This document shows positions 8,174 through 16,264 of a stretch of DNA of 64,000 nt, in pieces. Below the pieces are notes generated by a model. That model searched no databases. It worked only from the letters and a program-made list of their open reading frames with translations, and was not told where the DNA came from. This stretch comes from Elusimicrobiota bacterium (GTDB lineage: Bacteria > Elusimicrobiota > Elusimicrobia > UBA1565 > UBA9628): assembly GCA_016194705.1 (NCBI GenBank), contig JACQAZ010000005.1, forward strand, positions 124,001 to 188,000. The letters run 5' to 3'. Made by a program: the position numbers and the translations under genes. Each line of letters begins with the position of its first letter. Within the stretch, counting starts at the first letter, position 1.

Positions 8174-8497
8174 CCTGCCGCAAACTCCGACCCTTTCACC
8201 GCTCCAAATCAAGCTTTCAGACCTACCAATAGGGCCGGAGCACGGGCCGCCCACTGCGCCCGGGCACAGTGGCTCATCCCGGTCGAAGCCGTCGGAGGAA
8301 CTCTCCGCGCTCGACGGAAGATTCCATCCACACCGCTATCCACACCACAATGTCTTTATCGTGACATATAATATTTTTATAAGTATTTAAGGTCATCATT
8401 CTAGTCATATATTGATAGTTTTATTGGCTTTAAACCCTGTTTCACACTCTATCCACAGGCCTTTGACTTTTACATCAGTATTTGACATCATTACGAC
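8174..8497. other. Intergenic region, AT-rich in its right half
   Basis: I see no gene in these 324 bases. The left part contains a near-palindrome, ACTGCGCCC-GGGCACAGT (8253-8270). Two CTATCCACA 9-mers (8336-8344, 8449-8457) and one CCATCCACA (8324-8332) resemble DnaA boxes and flank an AT-rich tract (8347-8440). The right edge carries a possible promoter for the next gene: TTGACT (8463-8468), 17 bases, CATCAT (8486-8491). Confidence 0.5.
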
Positions 8498-9019
8498 ATG
8501 GCCGAGGAGAGGCAGCACCGGATCCGTCTCAAGCTGCCAGGCGGCGCGGAGTTCGAGGCCGAGGGAAGCCCGGAGTTCGTGCATCGGGAGCGGCAGGACT
8601 TCCTCAAGAACATCCAGGGCAGCCTCGAGGCCGCGGCGCAGGACGCGCCGTCCGCCGGCCACGGCGGGCCGCAAATTGCCTGGGATTCGATCACCGAGGT
8701 CAAGGGCCGCAACATCCAGCTGCGCGGCAAATTGGCCGGCGGCAAATCGGAAAAGGACGCCTGCCTGGTGCTCCTGGCGGCGTCCCAGAAGCTCCTGGGG
8801 CAGCCCAAACCGACCGCCACGCAGCTCGCCAAGTGGCTGCGCGTCTCCGGCTACCCTATATTAAGGATGGACCGAGCCCTCCATGACGCCGTCTCCCAGG
8901 GCGAGATCCTGTCCTCGGGCTCGCGCCGCGCCCGCCGCTACGAGCTCACGGCGCCCGGCCGGCTCAAGGCCTTCATCCTGGCCAACCAGCTGACCGGGAC
9001 GATCACCGGCCGCGCGTAG
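8498..9019 (+). CDS. Uncharacterised protein with possible C-terminal winged helix
   Basis: A 173-residue cytoplasmic protein of unknown function. The N-terminal 40 residues read IRLKLPGGAEFEAEGSPEF followed by a helix, a small strand-helix module. Residues 105-165 (TATQLAKWLRVSG, LHDAVSQGEIL, ARRYELTAPG) have the helix-turn-helix/wing order of a winged-helix domain. The ATG is six bases from a CATCAT -10 element and lacks a Shine-Dalgarno. It is the last plus-strand gene before the putative terminus site. Confidence 0.6.
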   Translation: MAEERQHRIRLKLPGGAEFEAEGSPEFVHRERQDFLKNIQGSLEAAAQDAPSAGHGGPQIAWDSITEVKGRNIQLRGKLAGGKSEKDACLVLLAASQKLLGQPKPTATQLAKWLRVSGYPILRMDRALHDAVSQGEILSSGSRRARRYELTAPGRLKAFILANQLTGTITGRA

Positions 9020-9119
9020 CCGGGCCTCCGGCACGCTTTCGGCGCCTCGGAACGGCCTCGAAACAGGAGCCGGACCCATTTGGGAACCGAAGGGGAGATT
9101 CAATTCCCGTGATTTAATT

Positions 9120-9147
9120 ACTACTGATAATAAATATTATGTTGCAT
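9120..9147 (+). other. dif: Candidate dif site (XerC/XerD recombination, chromosome terminus)
   Basis: The 28-mer has the dif architecture: an 11-base XerC arm ACTACTGATAA (9120-9130), a 6-base centre TAAATA (9131-9136) and an 11-base XerD arm TTATGTTGCAT (9137-9147). The XerD arm matches E. coli TTATGTTAAAT at 9 of 11 positions, and the inner GATAA/TTATG bases are dyad-related as in known dif sites. It lies in a gene-free region where flanking genes converge, as expected at a replication terminus. A search of complete genomes of relatives would settle it. Confidence 0.65.
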
Positions 9148-9244
9148 ATAAACCTGGCTGAGTTCGTCCGTTCATATCTCTAGACCGGCATAATAAATCA
9201 GGTTCCACCATGTATGAGCAGTGATTTTTTCATCGTATCGTGAG

Positions 9245-9945
9245 GCGGTGTGAGATATTCAAAGTTAGCAGTCACTCGTTCGCTGGAAAATTGCCAAAAT
9301 TTTGGGAGGATCCGGGCCGCTGCGCGGACGGCGTGTGCCGACAGCTCCAGCCCGGCCAATTTCCTTGAGGTCGGACCCTTGGGCGCTGGGGGTACAAAAG
9401 ACCAGCAAAAGGCGCGGTCGGACCCTGGTCAAACCCGCCAAAATCACACAAAAATTGGCGGGTTTCAGGGAAAGCGAAAAAGACCACGAAAAGGCGGAGC
9501 CGGATCCCCGGGTCCCCTGCGGCTCAAGACTGCGCGCAGCCGGCGGGGAGGGCGGGCCGTGAATTAACCATGGGGAACAAGCAGGAGAAAAACTGCCGGC
9601 CTTTTGGATCGCTCAGGGCTAGGGGGGAGGGCCTGAAAAGACCATGCGGCGGACCCGCGGACGTTCCCCCCCGCCGCAGCGGGCTGCTGGAAAAACCATC
9701 GCGGGACTCGGGGAGAAAAAAGACACTGGATCGGCCAGCTGGAAAATTGGCTGCATTTTAGAAAGACCAAGGGATCCCTTTCTTCAGAATAAACCCCGGG
9801 AGAGGAGAAAAAGACGAGATGGAAAAAACCAGCTCAATAGACCATGAAAGAGGATCTAGCCACGGTCGGTTCGAAAACACGGGAAGAGGCCGCTCAAACG
9901 ACTTGTTACGGGGGCTTTAAAGGTCTTTCGGGCGGAGTGCGCAGG
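9245..9945 (+). ncRNA. Candidate large structured non-coding RNA
   Basis: No convincing protein is encoded here, yet stems are dense. The clearest is AAACCCGCCAA (9431-9441) with TTGGCGGGTTT (9455-9465), extended by CCCTG (9423-9427) with CAGGG (9466-9470). Others: GAGCCG/CGGCTC (9497-9502, 9520-9525), GCGGCGG/CCGCCGC (9646-9652, 9671-9677), GAGATGG/CCAGCTC closing six A's (9816-9835), and the palindrome CCAAAATTTTGG (9294-9305). The unpaired segments are A-rich on the plus strand, and AAAGACCA or TAGACCA recurs at 9396, 9478, 9636, 9762 and 9838. GGTCGGACCCT occurs twice (9369, 9416). The ends and strand are estimates. Confidence 0.45.
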
Positions 9946-9946
9946 C

Positions 9947-10216
9947 CTAGGAGAGATCCTGAGATTGTTCGGCGACTGACCCCTCGTCCGGGACAAAGAT
10001 GCCGCCCCCGATCAGGACATAGCCGCCGAGAATCAAAAAAGGAGCCAAGACGGACGCCCAGTTGCGCCCCATGGGATCGGTGAAGGAAATCGCGAAAAAT
10101 CCGAAAACGAGGATCGCCGCGCCGATCGCGATGACCTTTTTTCCCCTCGCGGAGAGGGATTCGAGCGCGGGAGACTGCGCGATCGCCTCTCGGGGCCCCT
10201 TGGTTTTCTTTCCCAT
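9947..10216 (-). CDS. Small two-TM membrane protein
   Basis: An 89-residue protein with a basic N-terminus (MGKKTKGPREA), two hydrophobic segments (about residues 27-45 and 57-75) and a short acidic tail. No family is recognised. TAGACT (minus strand, 10228-10223) is exactly six bases before the ATG and no Shine-Dalgarno is present, so transcription probably starts at the A of ATG. It is the last gene of the minus-strand block that faces the putative terminus. Confidence 0.65.
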   Translation of the reverse strand: MGKKTKGPREAIAQSPALESLSARGKKVIAIGAAILVFGFFAISFTDPMGRNWASVLAPFLILGGYVLIGGGIFVPDEGSVAEQSQDLS

Positions 10217-10230
10217 GCGTAGAGTCTAGC

Positions 10231-11049
10231 TCATTTGCCCGGGATCGGGCTTACCTTGCAGAACCAGGAGCGCGCCAGGTACTTCTTCCATGGTCCGTGG
10301 AACGCGCAGCGGAAGAGGGCCTGCTTCCAGAGCGGGGCCATCCTCAGGGGAAATCCGGCGGGCAGCTCCGCGGCATACATCTCGCGGACGAGGTATTTTT
10401 CATTCGGCCGGGCTTCGATCTCCCCCCTCCAGCGAATCCGCTCGAAGAAGCGCGTGAGCTGCCTCTCGCCGTGCTCGTTGACATGCAGGGTCTCGTCCTC
10501 GTCGGAACGCGGGGCGGAGGGCTCCGAGAGCCCCAGCCTTCGCGCCCAGCGCTTCCTGGCCTCGTACGAGAGCGTCTTATGGTAGTCCGTATTGGCGCAG
10601 GTATCCGCGAGGACGACGCCTCCGGGTTTGAGCGTGCGCTTGAACTCTTCAAAGCAGGCCTCGAGCTCCCAGTCATGGAGATGGTCGAGGACGCCGAGGA
10701 AAAAGATGCGGTCGAAGCTGTTGTCCTTGAACGGCAGCCTCTTGGCGTCGCAGCACACCACGGGCGACGACGAGGTCTTTCGGGCGAGCGCAAGCGCCGC
10801 CGGCGCGAAGTCGGCTCCGAGCGCTCTCACGCCGCGGCGCTGGAGGTGATGAAGCAGTTCCCCCCTCCCGCAGCCCAGATCGAGAGCGGTCATCCCACCC
10901 TCGACGCCGGAGCGGCTCAATGCGTACGCCAGGGCCGGCTTGAGCACCCGCGCCCCATAGAGCTTGAAGAACTCGGCTCCCCCGACCCGCTCCAGGAAAT
11001 AGTCCTCGGTGTATTCCTCGGCCGGGACCGGCGGGCGCTCAGAGCTCAT
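10231..11049 (-). CDS. SAM-dependent class I methyltransferase
   Basis: A 272-residue cytoplasmic enzyme. Motif I ALDLGCGRGELL (about residues 54-65) binds S-adenosylmethionine, followed by GADFAPAALALARK, CCDAKRLPFKDNSFDRIFF and LKPGGVVLADT (post-motifs typical of Methyltransf_11/UbiE-like enzymes). The substrate cannot be inferred. Its ATG overlaps the end of lysA by 11 bases, so it is probably the distal gene of that transcript. Confidence 0.85.
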   Translation of the reverse strand: MSSERPPVPAEEYTEDYFLERVGGAEFFKLYGARVLKPALAYALSRSGVEGGMTALDLGCGRGELLHHLQRRGVRALGADFAPAALALARKTSSSPVVCCDAKRLPFKDNSFDRIFFLGVLDHLHDWELEACFEEFKRTLKPGGVVLADTCANTDYHKTLSYEARKRWARRLGLSEPSAPRSDEDETLHVNEHGERQLTRFFERIRWRGEIEARPNEKYLVREMYAAELPAGFPLRMAPLWKQALFRCAFHGPWKKYLARSWFCKVSPIPGK

Positions 11050-12268
11050 GGCTGACCAGGTCGGCGAGGCTCTCCCGCCGGCGGACCAGGCGGGCCTTGG
11101 TCCCGTTGACGAGGACCTCCGCGGCGCGCGGCCGCGAGTTGTACTGAGAGCTCATCGAGAAGCCGTAGGCGCCGGCCTTGAGCACCGCCAGCACGTCGCC
11201 CGCCTCGCAGGGCGGCAGGCGCCGGGCGCGGCCGAGAAAGTCACCCGATTCGCAGATGGGGCCGACGACGTCGACGGTCGCGGGCGTCCCGCGGCGCGGC
11301 CGCGCCGGCACGATCGGGTGCCAGGCCCCGTACAAAGCGGGGCGCCCCAGATCGTTCATGGCCGCGTCCACGATGAGAAAGCGGCGGCGCGAGGTGCTTT
11401 TGCGATAGAGCACGCGCGTGAGCAGAAGCCCGGCGTCGGCCACGAGGTACCGTCCCGGCTCCATCAGCAGCCTCACGCGAGGCCAGGGCCGCAGCGCCGC
11501 GGCCAGAGTCGCGGCCAGCTTCTCCACGGGGTGCTCGCGGTCCCCTTGGTAGGCGACGCCGAGGCCTCCGCCGAAATCCGCCAGCTCCACGGAGATTCCC
11601 TCCTTGGCGAGCTGGGAGATGAGCCCGGTGACCGTCTTCGCGGCCAGGGCGTACGGCCGCGTGTCGGTGATCTGGGAGCCCAGATGGCATTGGATGCCCT
11701 TGACCCTGAGCCAACGGTCGGCGGCCGCCCTCCGGAACAGCCGCAAGGCCTCGCCGCGCTCGACGCCGAACTTGTTCTCGGCGCGGCCCGTCGTGATGTG
11801 GGGGTGCGTCTTGGGATCGATGTCGGGGTTGAGCCGGATCGAGACCGGCGCCGGGCGCTTGAGCCGGCGAGCGACCGCGGCCAAGGCCGCGAGCTCTTCG
11901 GGCGACTCGACGTTGAGGGTGAGCACCCCGCGCCGCAAAGCCAGCTCCAGTTCCTGGACCGTCTTGCCGACGCCGGAGAAGACGATCCGGCCGGACGGAA
12001 AGCCGGCCGCCAGCGCGCGCTCGAGCTCGCCCCCGCTGACGATGTCGGCTCCGGCCCCCGCGCGGGCGAACAGGCGGCACACGGCCCGGTTCGAGTTAGC
12101 TTTCAGCGCGTAGCAGATCAGCGTCGGCCTCGCTCGAAAGGCCTTCCGGAGCCGTCCGAAGCGGTCCAAGAGCGCGGCTTTCGAGTATGCGTAGAGCGGC
12201 GTGCCGAAACGGCGCGCCAGAGCCTCGGCGCTGACGCCCTCGATCATCAGTCTCTTTGTCATGGCCAT
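11039..12268 (-). CDS. lysA: Diaminopimelate decarboxylase
   Basis: A 409-residue PLP enzyme of the alanine-racemase/ODC fold that converts meso-diaminopimelate to lysine. The N-terminal FGTPLYAYSKAAL and YALKANSN carry the PLP lysine (about residue 51), and the C-terminal GPICESGDFL gives the catalytic Cys of the other subunit. The open frame extends 63 codons upstream into the preceding gene. I place the start at 12268 because AGGAGG lies six bases before it on the minus strand and the family begins here; 12262 is a second in-frame ATG. Confidence 0.93.
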   Translation of the reverse strand: MAMTKRLMIEGVSAEALARRFGTPLYAYSKAALLDRFGRLRKAFRARPTLICYALKANSNRAVCRLFARAGAGADIVSGGELERALAAGFPSGRIVFSGVGKTVQELELALRRGVLTLNVESPEELAALAAVARRLKRPAPVSIRLNPDIDPKTHPHITTGRAENKFGVERGEALRLFRRAAADRWLRVKGIQCHLGSQITDTRPYALAAKTVTGLISQLAKEGISVELADFGGGLGVAYQGDREHPVEKLAATLAAALRPWPRVRLLMEPGRYLVADAGLLLTRVLYRKSTSRRRFLIVDAAMNDLGRPALYGAWHPIVPARPRRGTPATVDVVGPICESGDFLGRARRLPPCEAGDVLAVLKAGAYGFSMSSQYNSRPRAAEVLVNGTKARLVRRRESLADLVSHEL

Positions 12269-12314
12269 GGTTCTCCTCCTGCATCCTTCTGAGTCGAACC
12301 ATTCCCTCCGGTCA

Positions 12315-15221
12315 TCAGAATGACTGTCCCAGGTACACGTAAAAGATTCCCCCGTTCGAGGTGGTCCTTTGCGCCCAGTCCATGGCGACGACGATCGGGA
12401 ATTGCTGCAGGACGAAGGTGTAGATTCGCAGTCCGACTCCGACCGAATTGCGCACATCGCGCCACTGCTTGCGCTGCCCCTCGCCCGGCGAGTCCCAGGT
12501 CAAGCCGGCGTCGGTGAACAGGGTCCCGAAAATCGCTTTGAAATAGAAGTCGGGGAAAAAGTACCACATATAGTAGTTCAGATCGGGGAAGATCGGGAAG
12601 CGCCATTCCGCCGTCGCCCCGGCAAGCCGGCTGGCCGCGTTCTCCACGGGGGAGCGCGCGTAGCCGCGCACGCCGCCCAGGCCCCCGAGAATGAACTGAG
12701 GTCGGTCGCGCCCCACGGTCTGGCCTCCGTAGGCGCGCAGGGCCAGGGCGTCGAGGCTGCCCAGCCTCACGTATTGCTGGGCCTCGCCCGTCACCGCGGA
12801 AAAGCGCCGGTTGCCGCCGATGGCCTCGGCGGCCTGGAGGTAGTTCAGGGCCAGACGGTCGCCCTGCTCCGCGACCAGATAGCGGCCGCGCACGGCGTCG
12901 CGCACCAGCGAGACCTGGGCCATGCGCCCCTCGTGGTCCTCCGTGAAGCCCATCGTCGTGTCGCGGATGCGCTCGGTGGCCGACTGCAGGGAGGCCTCGG
13001 CGCGATGGTAGCGGTCGAAGGGGTAGCTGACCGCCACGACCTGCTTGTGGTAGGAGTCGTCGACCGTGTCGCGCGTGTTGGCGTCGATGAACTGGCTTCT
13101 CCCGCTGCCGACGGCCGCGGCCTGCAGTTCGGGGCGGAAGCGCTTGTAGGAGTACGCCGTGACGTAGTCGAAATCCCGCCCCGAGTGGAAATTCACGAGC
13201 GCGGTGTGGGTGTGGCGCCCCAGCAGGTCCGAGCCCTGCCAATAGCTGGTCCAGAAGAAGCCGCCGTCGGACGAGTAGAACAGCGCCGGGATGAAGAGGT
13301 CCGTCGAGTAGTCGAATCTGTAGGGCCTCTCCGGGCTCATCGCGACGGTCATCGTAGAGGTCCCGACGCTTCCCATGCCCGGGAGCATGAATTTGAGCGG
13401 CTCGGACAACCGGCGAGGAACAGGCGGGATATCCTCGGACAGAAAGTCCTCCCGACTCCCCTTGTAAATGTGCACGTTCCCGCGCCGAAGCGAGGCGAAG
13501 ACGATCTCGCCGCCTGCCGCGTAGGCGGGCGTGAAGCTCCCCCCGATCGTGCGCGTCAGGCGCTCGACCTTGCCCGACGAGAGGTCGAGTTCGCAGACCT
13601 CCGAGAAGCTTCCGTCGTCGATCACGAACATGATGCGCCGCCCGTCGGCGGAGACCACGGGGTCCCGCGCCTGTCCCCCAGAGCTCTCGAGCTGCGAGAT
13701 GGCGCCGCTCGCAAGATCGAGACGCTGCAGGCGCCTTTCATAGTTGGTCGGATCCAGCGGGTCGGCCGCCTCCTGCGAATAGACGATGGAGAGGCCGTCG
13801 GGCATGAATACGGGCATCTGGTCGTCGTTGACGTCGTCGCTCAACTGCCGCAGGCCGCGCGTGTCGCGGTCGTAGAGGTAGAGGTCAGTGTAGGCGCCCT
13901 TCATCCCCGAGAAGACGATCCGGCGCCCGTCGGGCGAGAGGGCGGGCTGGGCGACGGTCTGAAAGCCCGGCATGGGAATCTTCTCGAGGCGCCGCCGCCG
14001 CAAGTCGTAGAGGTAGACTGAGTCCTGGTGGTTCTTCGTGCCCGCGAAGGCGAGCCAGCGGCCGTCGCGCGAGACGTCGAGCACGCGCGAGAGATTGGCG
14101 AAGTTGCCCGACAGGATGTTCTCGATCGGACCGTAGGGCATGTGCGCCAACTCGCGCGCGCGGCCGCTGCCCAGGTCCATCTCCCAGATCTGGGGAGGGT
14201 CGCCGGTCCGGTTGGTCGTCACGTAATACATCGTTCGGCCGTCGGGGCTGATCGCGGGCGAGGAGTTGAATTGCGGGATATTATCCGGCGTGAAAGTCAG
14301 CTGGCCGCCGAAGCGAGACGGCTCCTTGAGGCCGGCGGCGCTGGCCGTCCGGGCCGCGCGCGCGGCTTCGTACTCGCGGAACTTCCTGTCGAAATCGAAG
14401 ACGTCGAGCCCAATGAGCTCCAAGAGGACTTGGCTCGTCTCTAGGCGCGTGTCGAACAAGCGCAGCATGTCGCCGACCTTGCGGCGCCCGTACTGCTCGG
14501 CGAGGAAGCGCATCGCGGCGGCTCCTTCATGGTAGGCCAACGTGATCTGATGGGGCTTCAAGTGGCCGAAATGTTCGAGCTTGAAAAGGGGGATCAGCCC
14601 TCCTGAGAGCGCGGCGTCCCGGACGATCGATTCCTCGATCGCCGGTTCCGCGGCCAAGGTCGCGTAGTCGGGCATTCCCTCGATGAACCACAACGGGTAG
14701 ACGATCGTCTTGAGGATTTTCCCCGACTTCCAAAATCCCGAGATCAGCACGTGGAACTGCAGGATGTGCGTGAACTCGTGGGGGATCACCTCCTCGAGCC
14801 ATTGCCTCTCGCCGTTGTTATAGACCATGAACCGGTTCTTGAACGGCTCCGTGACGCCTCCCGTGCCGTCGCCGGTCTGGGCGATCGTCGACTGCTCGAA
14901 ATCGTTGGGGCTGGCGTAGAGAAAAAACGGCCTTCGCTCCCACCGCGCCCTTTTCTTCGAGCTCTCGGAAGCCCAGGCCGGGGGCTCGGTGGCGATATCG
15001 AGCATCTTGGTCACCCGGGCGAAAGCGTCCTCGAGGGTCTCTGCCGCCTGAGCCACGAGAGGCTTGGAGCCCTCGTAGTAATAGATGTCGAAGTGCTCGG
15101 TGGAGCGGATCTTCCAGTCGAAATCCTTGAGGATCACCTGGTTCTGGCCGAAGCCTTGGGCGAGAGCGGGCGCGGCCGCCGCCCAAAGAAGACAGGCGGT
15201 CAGGGCGAGACGGGCTCTCAC
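12315..15221 (-). CDS. Secreted metallopeptidase-like / TolB-type propeller / Omp85 barrel fusion
   Basis: A 968-residue outer-membrane protein. A 21-residue signal peptide ends ALAQ. Residues 40-290 resemble gluzincin (peptidase MA) domains, with PHEFTHILQF (about 147-156) giving HExxH and EGMPDY downstream. Residues 300-620 hold PD40/TolB-like blades (ISPDGRTMYYVT, LSPDGRRIVFSG, VSADGRRIMFV). The last 300 residues have Omp85/surface-antigen features (LGGLGGVRGYAR, DAGLTW, VGVGLRIYTF) and end in Phe. Similar three-part proteins occur in several phyla as BamA/TamA-family proteins. Catalysis and cargo are not established. It overlaps the TPR gene upstream by four bases. Confidence 0.85.
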   Translation of the reverse strand: MRARLALTACLLWAAAAPALAQGFGQNQVILKDFDWKIRSTEHFDIYYYEGSKPLVAQAAETLEDAFARVTKMLDIATEPPAWASESSKKRARWERRPFFLYASPNDFEQSTIAQTGDGTGGVTEPFKNRFMVYNNGERQWLEEVIPHEFTHILQFHVLISGFWKSGKILKTIVYPLWFIEGMPDYATLAAEPAIEESIVRDAALSGGLIPLFKLEHFGHLKPHQITLAYHEGAAAMRFLAEQYGRRKVGDMLRLFDTRLETSQVLLELIGLDVFDFDRKFREYEAARAARTASAAGLKEPSRFGGQLTFTPDNIPQFNSSPAISPDGRTMYYVTTNRTGDPPQIWEMDLGSGRARELAHMPYGPIENILSGNFANLSRVLDVSRDGRWLAFAGTKNHQDSVYLYDLRRRRLEKIPMPGFQTVAQPALSPDGRRIVFSGMKGAYTDLYLYDRDTRGLRQLSDDVNDDQMPVFMPDGLSIVYSQEAADPLDPTNYERRLQRLDLASGAISQLESSGGQARDPVVSADGRRIMFVIDDGSFSEVCELDLSSGKVERLTRTIGGSFTPAYAAGGEIVFASLRRGNVHIYKGSREDFLSEDIPPVPRRLSEPLKFMLPGMGSVGTSTMTVAMSPERPYRFDYSTDLFIPALFYSSDGGFFWTSYWQGSDLLGRHTHTALVNFHSGRDFDYVTAYSYKRFRPELQAAAVGSGRSQFIDANTRDTVDDSYHKQVVAVSYPFDRYHRAEASLQSATERIRDTTMGFTEDHEGRMAQVSLVRDAVRGRYLVAEQGDRLALNYLQAAEAIGGNRRFSAVTGEAQQYVRLGSLDALALRAYGGQTVGRDRPQFILGGLGGVRGYARSPVENAASRLAGATAEWRFPIFPDLNYYMWYFFPDFYFKAIFGTLFTDAGLTWDSPGEGQRKQWRDVRNSVGVGLRIYTFVLQQFPIVVAMDWAQRTTSNGGIFYVYLGQSF

Positions 15222-16261
15222 TTCTTCGCGGGACGGGTGGGCTTCTTGGAAGGCGGGGGAACGCGCCGAGCGGCGTCTCTCTTGGCCTGCGCGAGCGCCT
15301 TGAGCGCCTTCGCCTTGGGATCGCCCGTCGACTCGGCGACGACCTGCTCCCAGAGCGGTTTGGCCAGCTCGGGCTGGCCCAGCTTCTGGTAGGTCGAGGC
15401 CAGGGCCGCATGGAACTGATCGGGAGGAATCCCGAAATCGGCGTTCGGTTCGGACCCTTGGGCCGAAAGGTAATCCTGGAGGGCCTCCTGGGACTGCCCC
15501 TTGTCGAACGCGATCTGACCGAGATAGTAGCCGGCGCGCCTGCCCTGGTCTCCCCCCATTGACTTGAGCAAAGTGAACGACTCCACCGCGCGGTCGAGCG
15601 ACTTCGCGGCCCAGAGGCTCAAGCCTAGATTTTCTTCGATGAGCGTGTCGCTGGGGTAGTGGAACTTGAGCCTCTCATACTCGCCGATGGCCTCGGGGAA
15701 ATTCCCCTGCTTGTAGAGAAGCTTGGCCTCGAGCATCCGGATCTCCTTATCCTCCGGGTAGTGACGCAGGAACCGCTTGTATTCCTCGAGCGCGAAGGAA
15801 TAGAGCCCGACCTCCTGATACATGATCCCGAGGCAATAGAAGATGCGCGGGTCCAAGGCCCCGAGTTCGCGGGCTTCCTCGAGCTCGTTGATCGAATCGG
15901 GATAGAACTCCTTCCCCTTTTCGAAATGCAAAGTCCCGAGTTCCACGAGAGTCGTGATGTCCTGGGGGTTGACCTTGAGGCGCTCCTGCGCGGCTGCGAT
16001 GGCGGCGTTGAGCTGGGGCAGGGGAGGGAACTCGATCTTGCGTCGCGAGAAAGAGCCCGCGTCATGGAGCGCCATGTACATGACGCCCACGAAAATGGCC
16101 CCGGAGGCCAGGACGACCGCGACGGCGACCTTTGAGTTCAGCCAGGAAAGGCTCGCGGGCCCCGCGGCGCGCTGAGGCTTGATCCGGACGACCAGGTCGT
16201 CGGGCTCGGCCGGCATGTCGGGCTTGACCACGGGCTTTGCCGACATCTCAGCCTTCCCCAC
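15218..16261 (-). CDS. Membrane-anchored TPR protein
   Basis: A 347-residue protein with a cytoplasmic Lys/Pro-rich N-terminus, one transmembrane segment (about residues 45-66) and a periplasmic array of at least five TPRs (INELEEARELGALDP, YSFALEEYKRFLRHYP, FPEAIGEYERLKFHYP, LDRAVESFTLLKSMG, SQEALQDYLSAQGSEP). The tail is Lys/Pro-rich. It sits between rpsA and the Omp85-like gene with four-base overlap to the latter, so a role in outer-membrane assembly is plausible but not shown. Start is GTG at 16261, or ATG five codons later. Confidence 0.75.
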   Translation of the reverse strand: MGKAEMSAKPVVKPDMPAEPDDLVVRIKPQRAAGPASLSWLNSKVAVAVVLASGAIFVGVMYMALHDAGSFSRRKIEFPPLPQLNAAIAAAQERLKVNPQDITTLVELGTLHFEKGKEFYPDSINELEEARELGALDPRIFYCLGIMYQEVGLYSFALEEYKRFLRHYPEDKEIRMLEAKLLYKQGNFPEAIGEYERLKFHYPSDTLIEENLGLSLWAAKSLDRAVESFTLLKSMGGDQGRRAGYYLGQIAFDKGQSQEALQDYLSAQGSEPNADFGIPPDQFHAALASTYQKLGQPELAKPLWEQVVAESTGDPKAKALKALAQAKRDAARRVPPPSKKPTRPAKK

Positions 16262-16264
16262 GCC

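Noticed and set aside
8324..8457. Cluster of DnaA-box-like CTATCCACA sequences beside AT-rich DNA, as in an origin
   Set aside because: Flanking genes converge rather than diverge, a dif-like site is 700 bases away, and there is no dnaA or dnaN nearby. The matches have one or two mismatches, so origin function is unlikely.
9250..9847. Several overlapping reading frames of 60-105 codons
   Set aside because: They have no ribosome-binding sites, low-complexity Arg/Gly/Lys composition and overlap strong hairpins. They are better explained by structured non-coding sequence.
9245..9945. RNase P RNA, tmRNA, SRP RNA or a self-splicing intron
   Set aside because: The diagnostic cores (GAGGAAAGTCC, the tmRNA tRNA-like ends, the SRP GGTCAGG/GGAAGCAGCC loop, intron domain V or P7) were not seen.
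12269..12457. N-terminal extension of lysA by 63 codons
   Set aside because: The extension lies inside the upstream gene in another frame, is Ser/Arg-rich without family similarity, and a good AGGAGG precedes ATG 12268.
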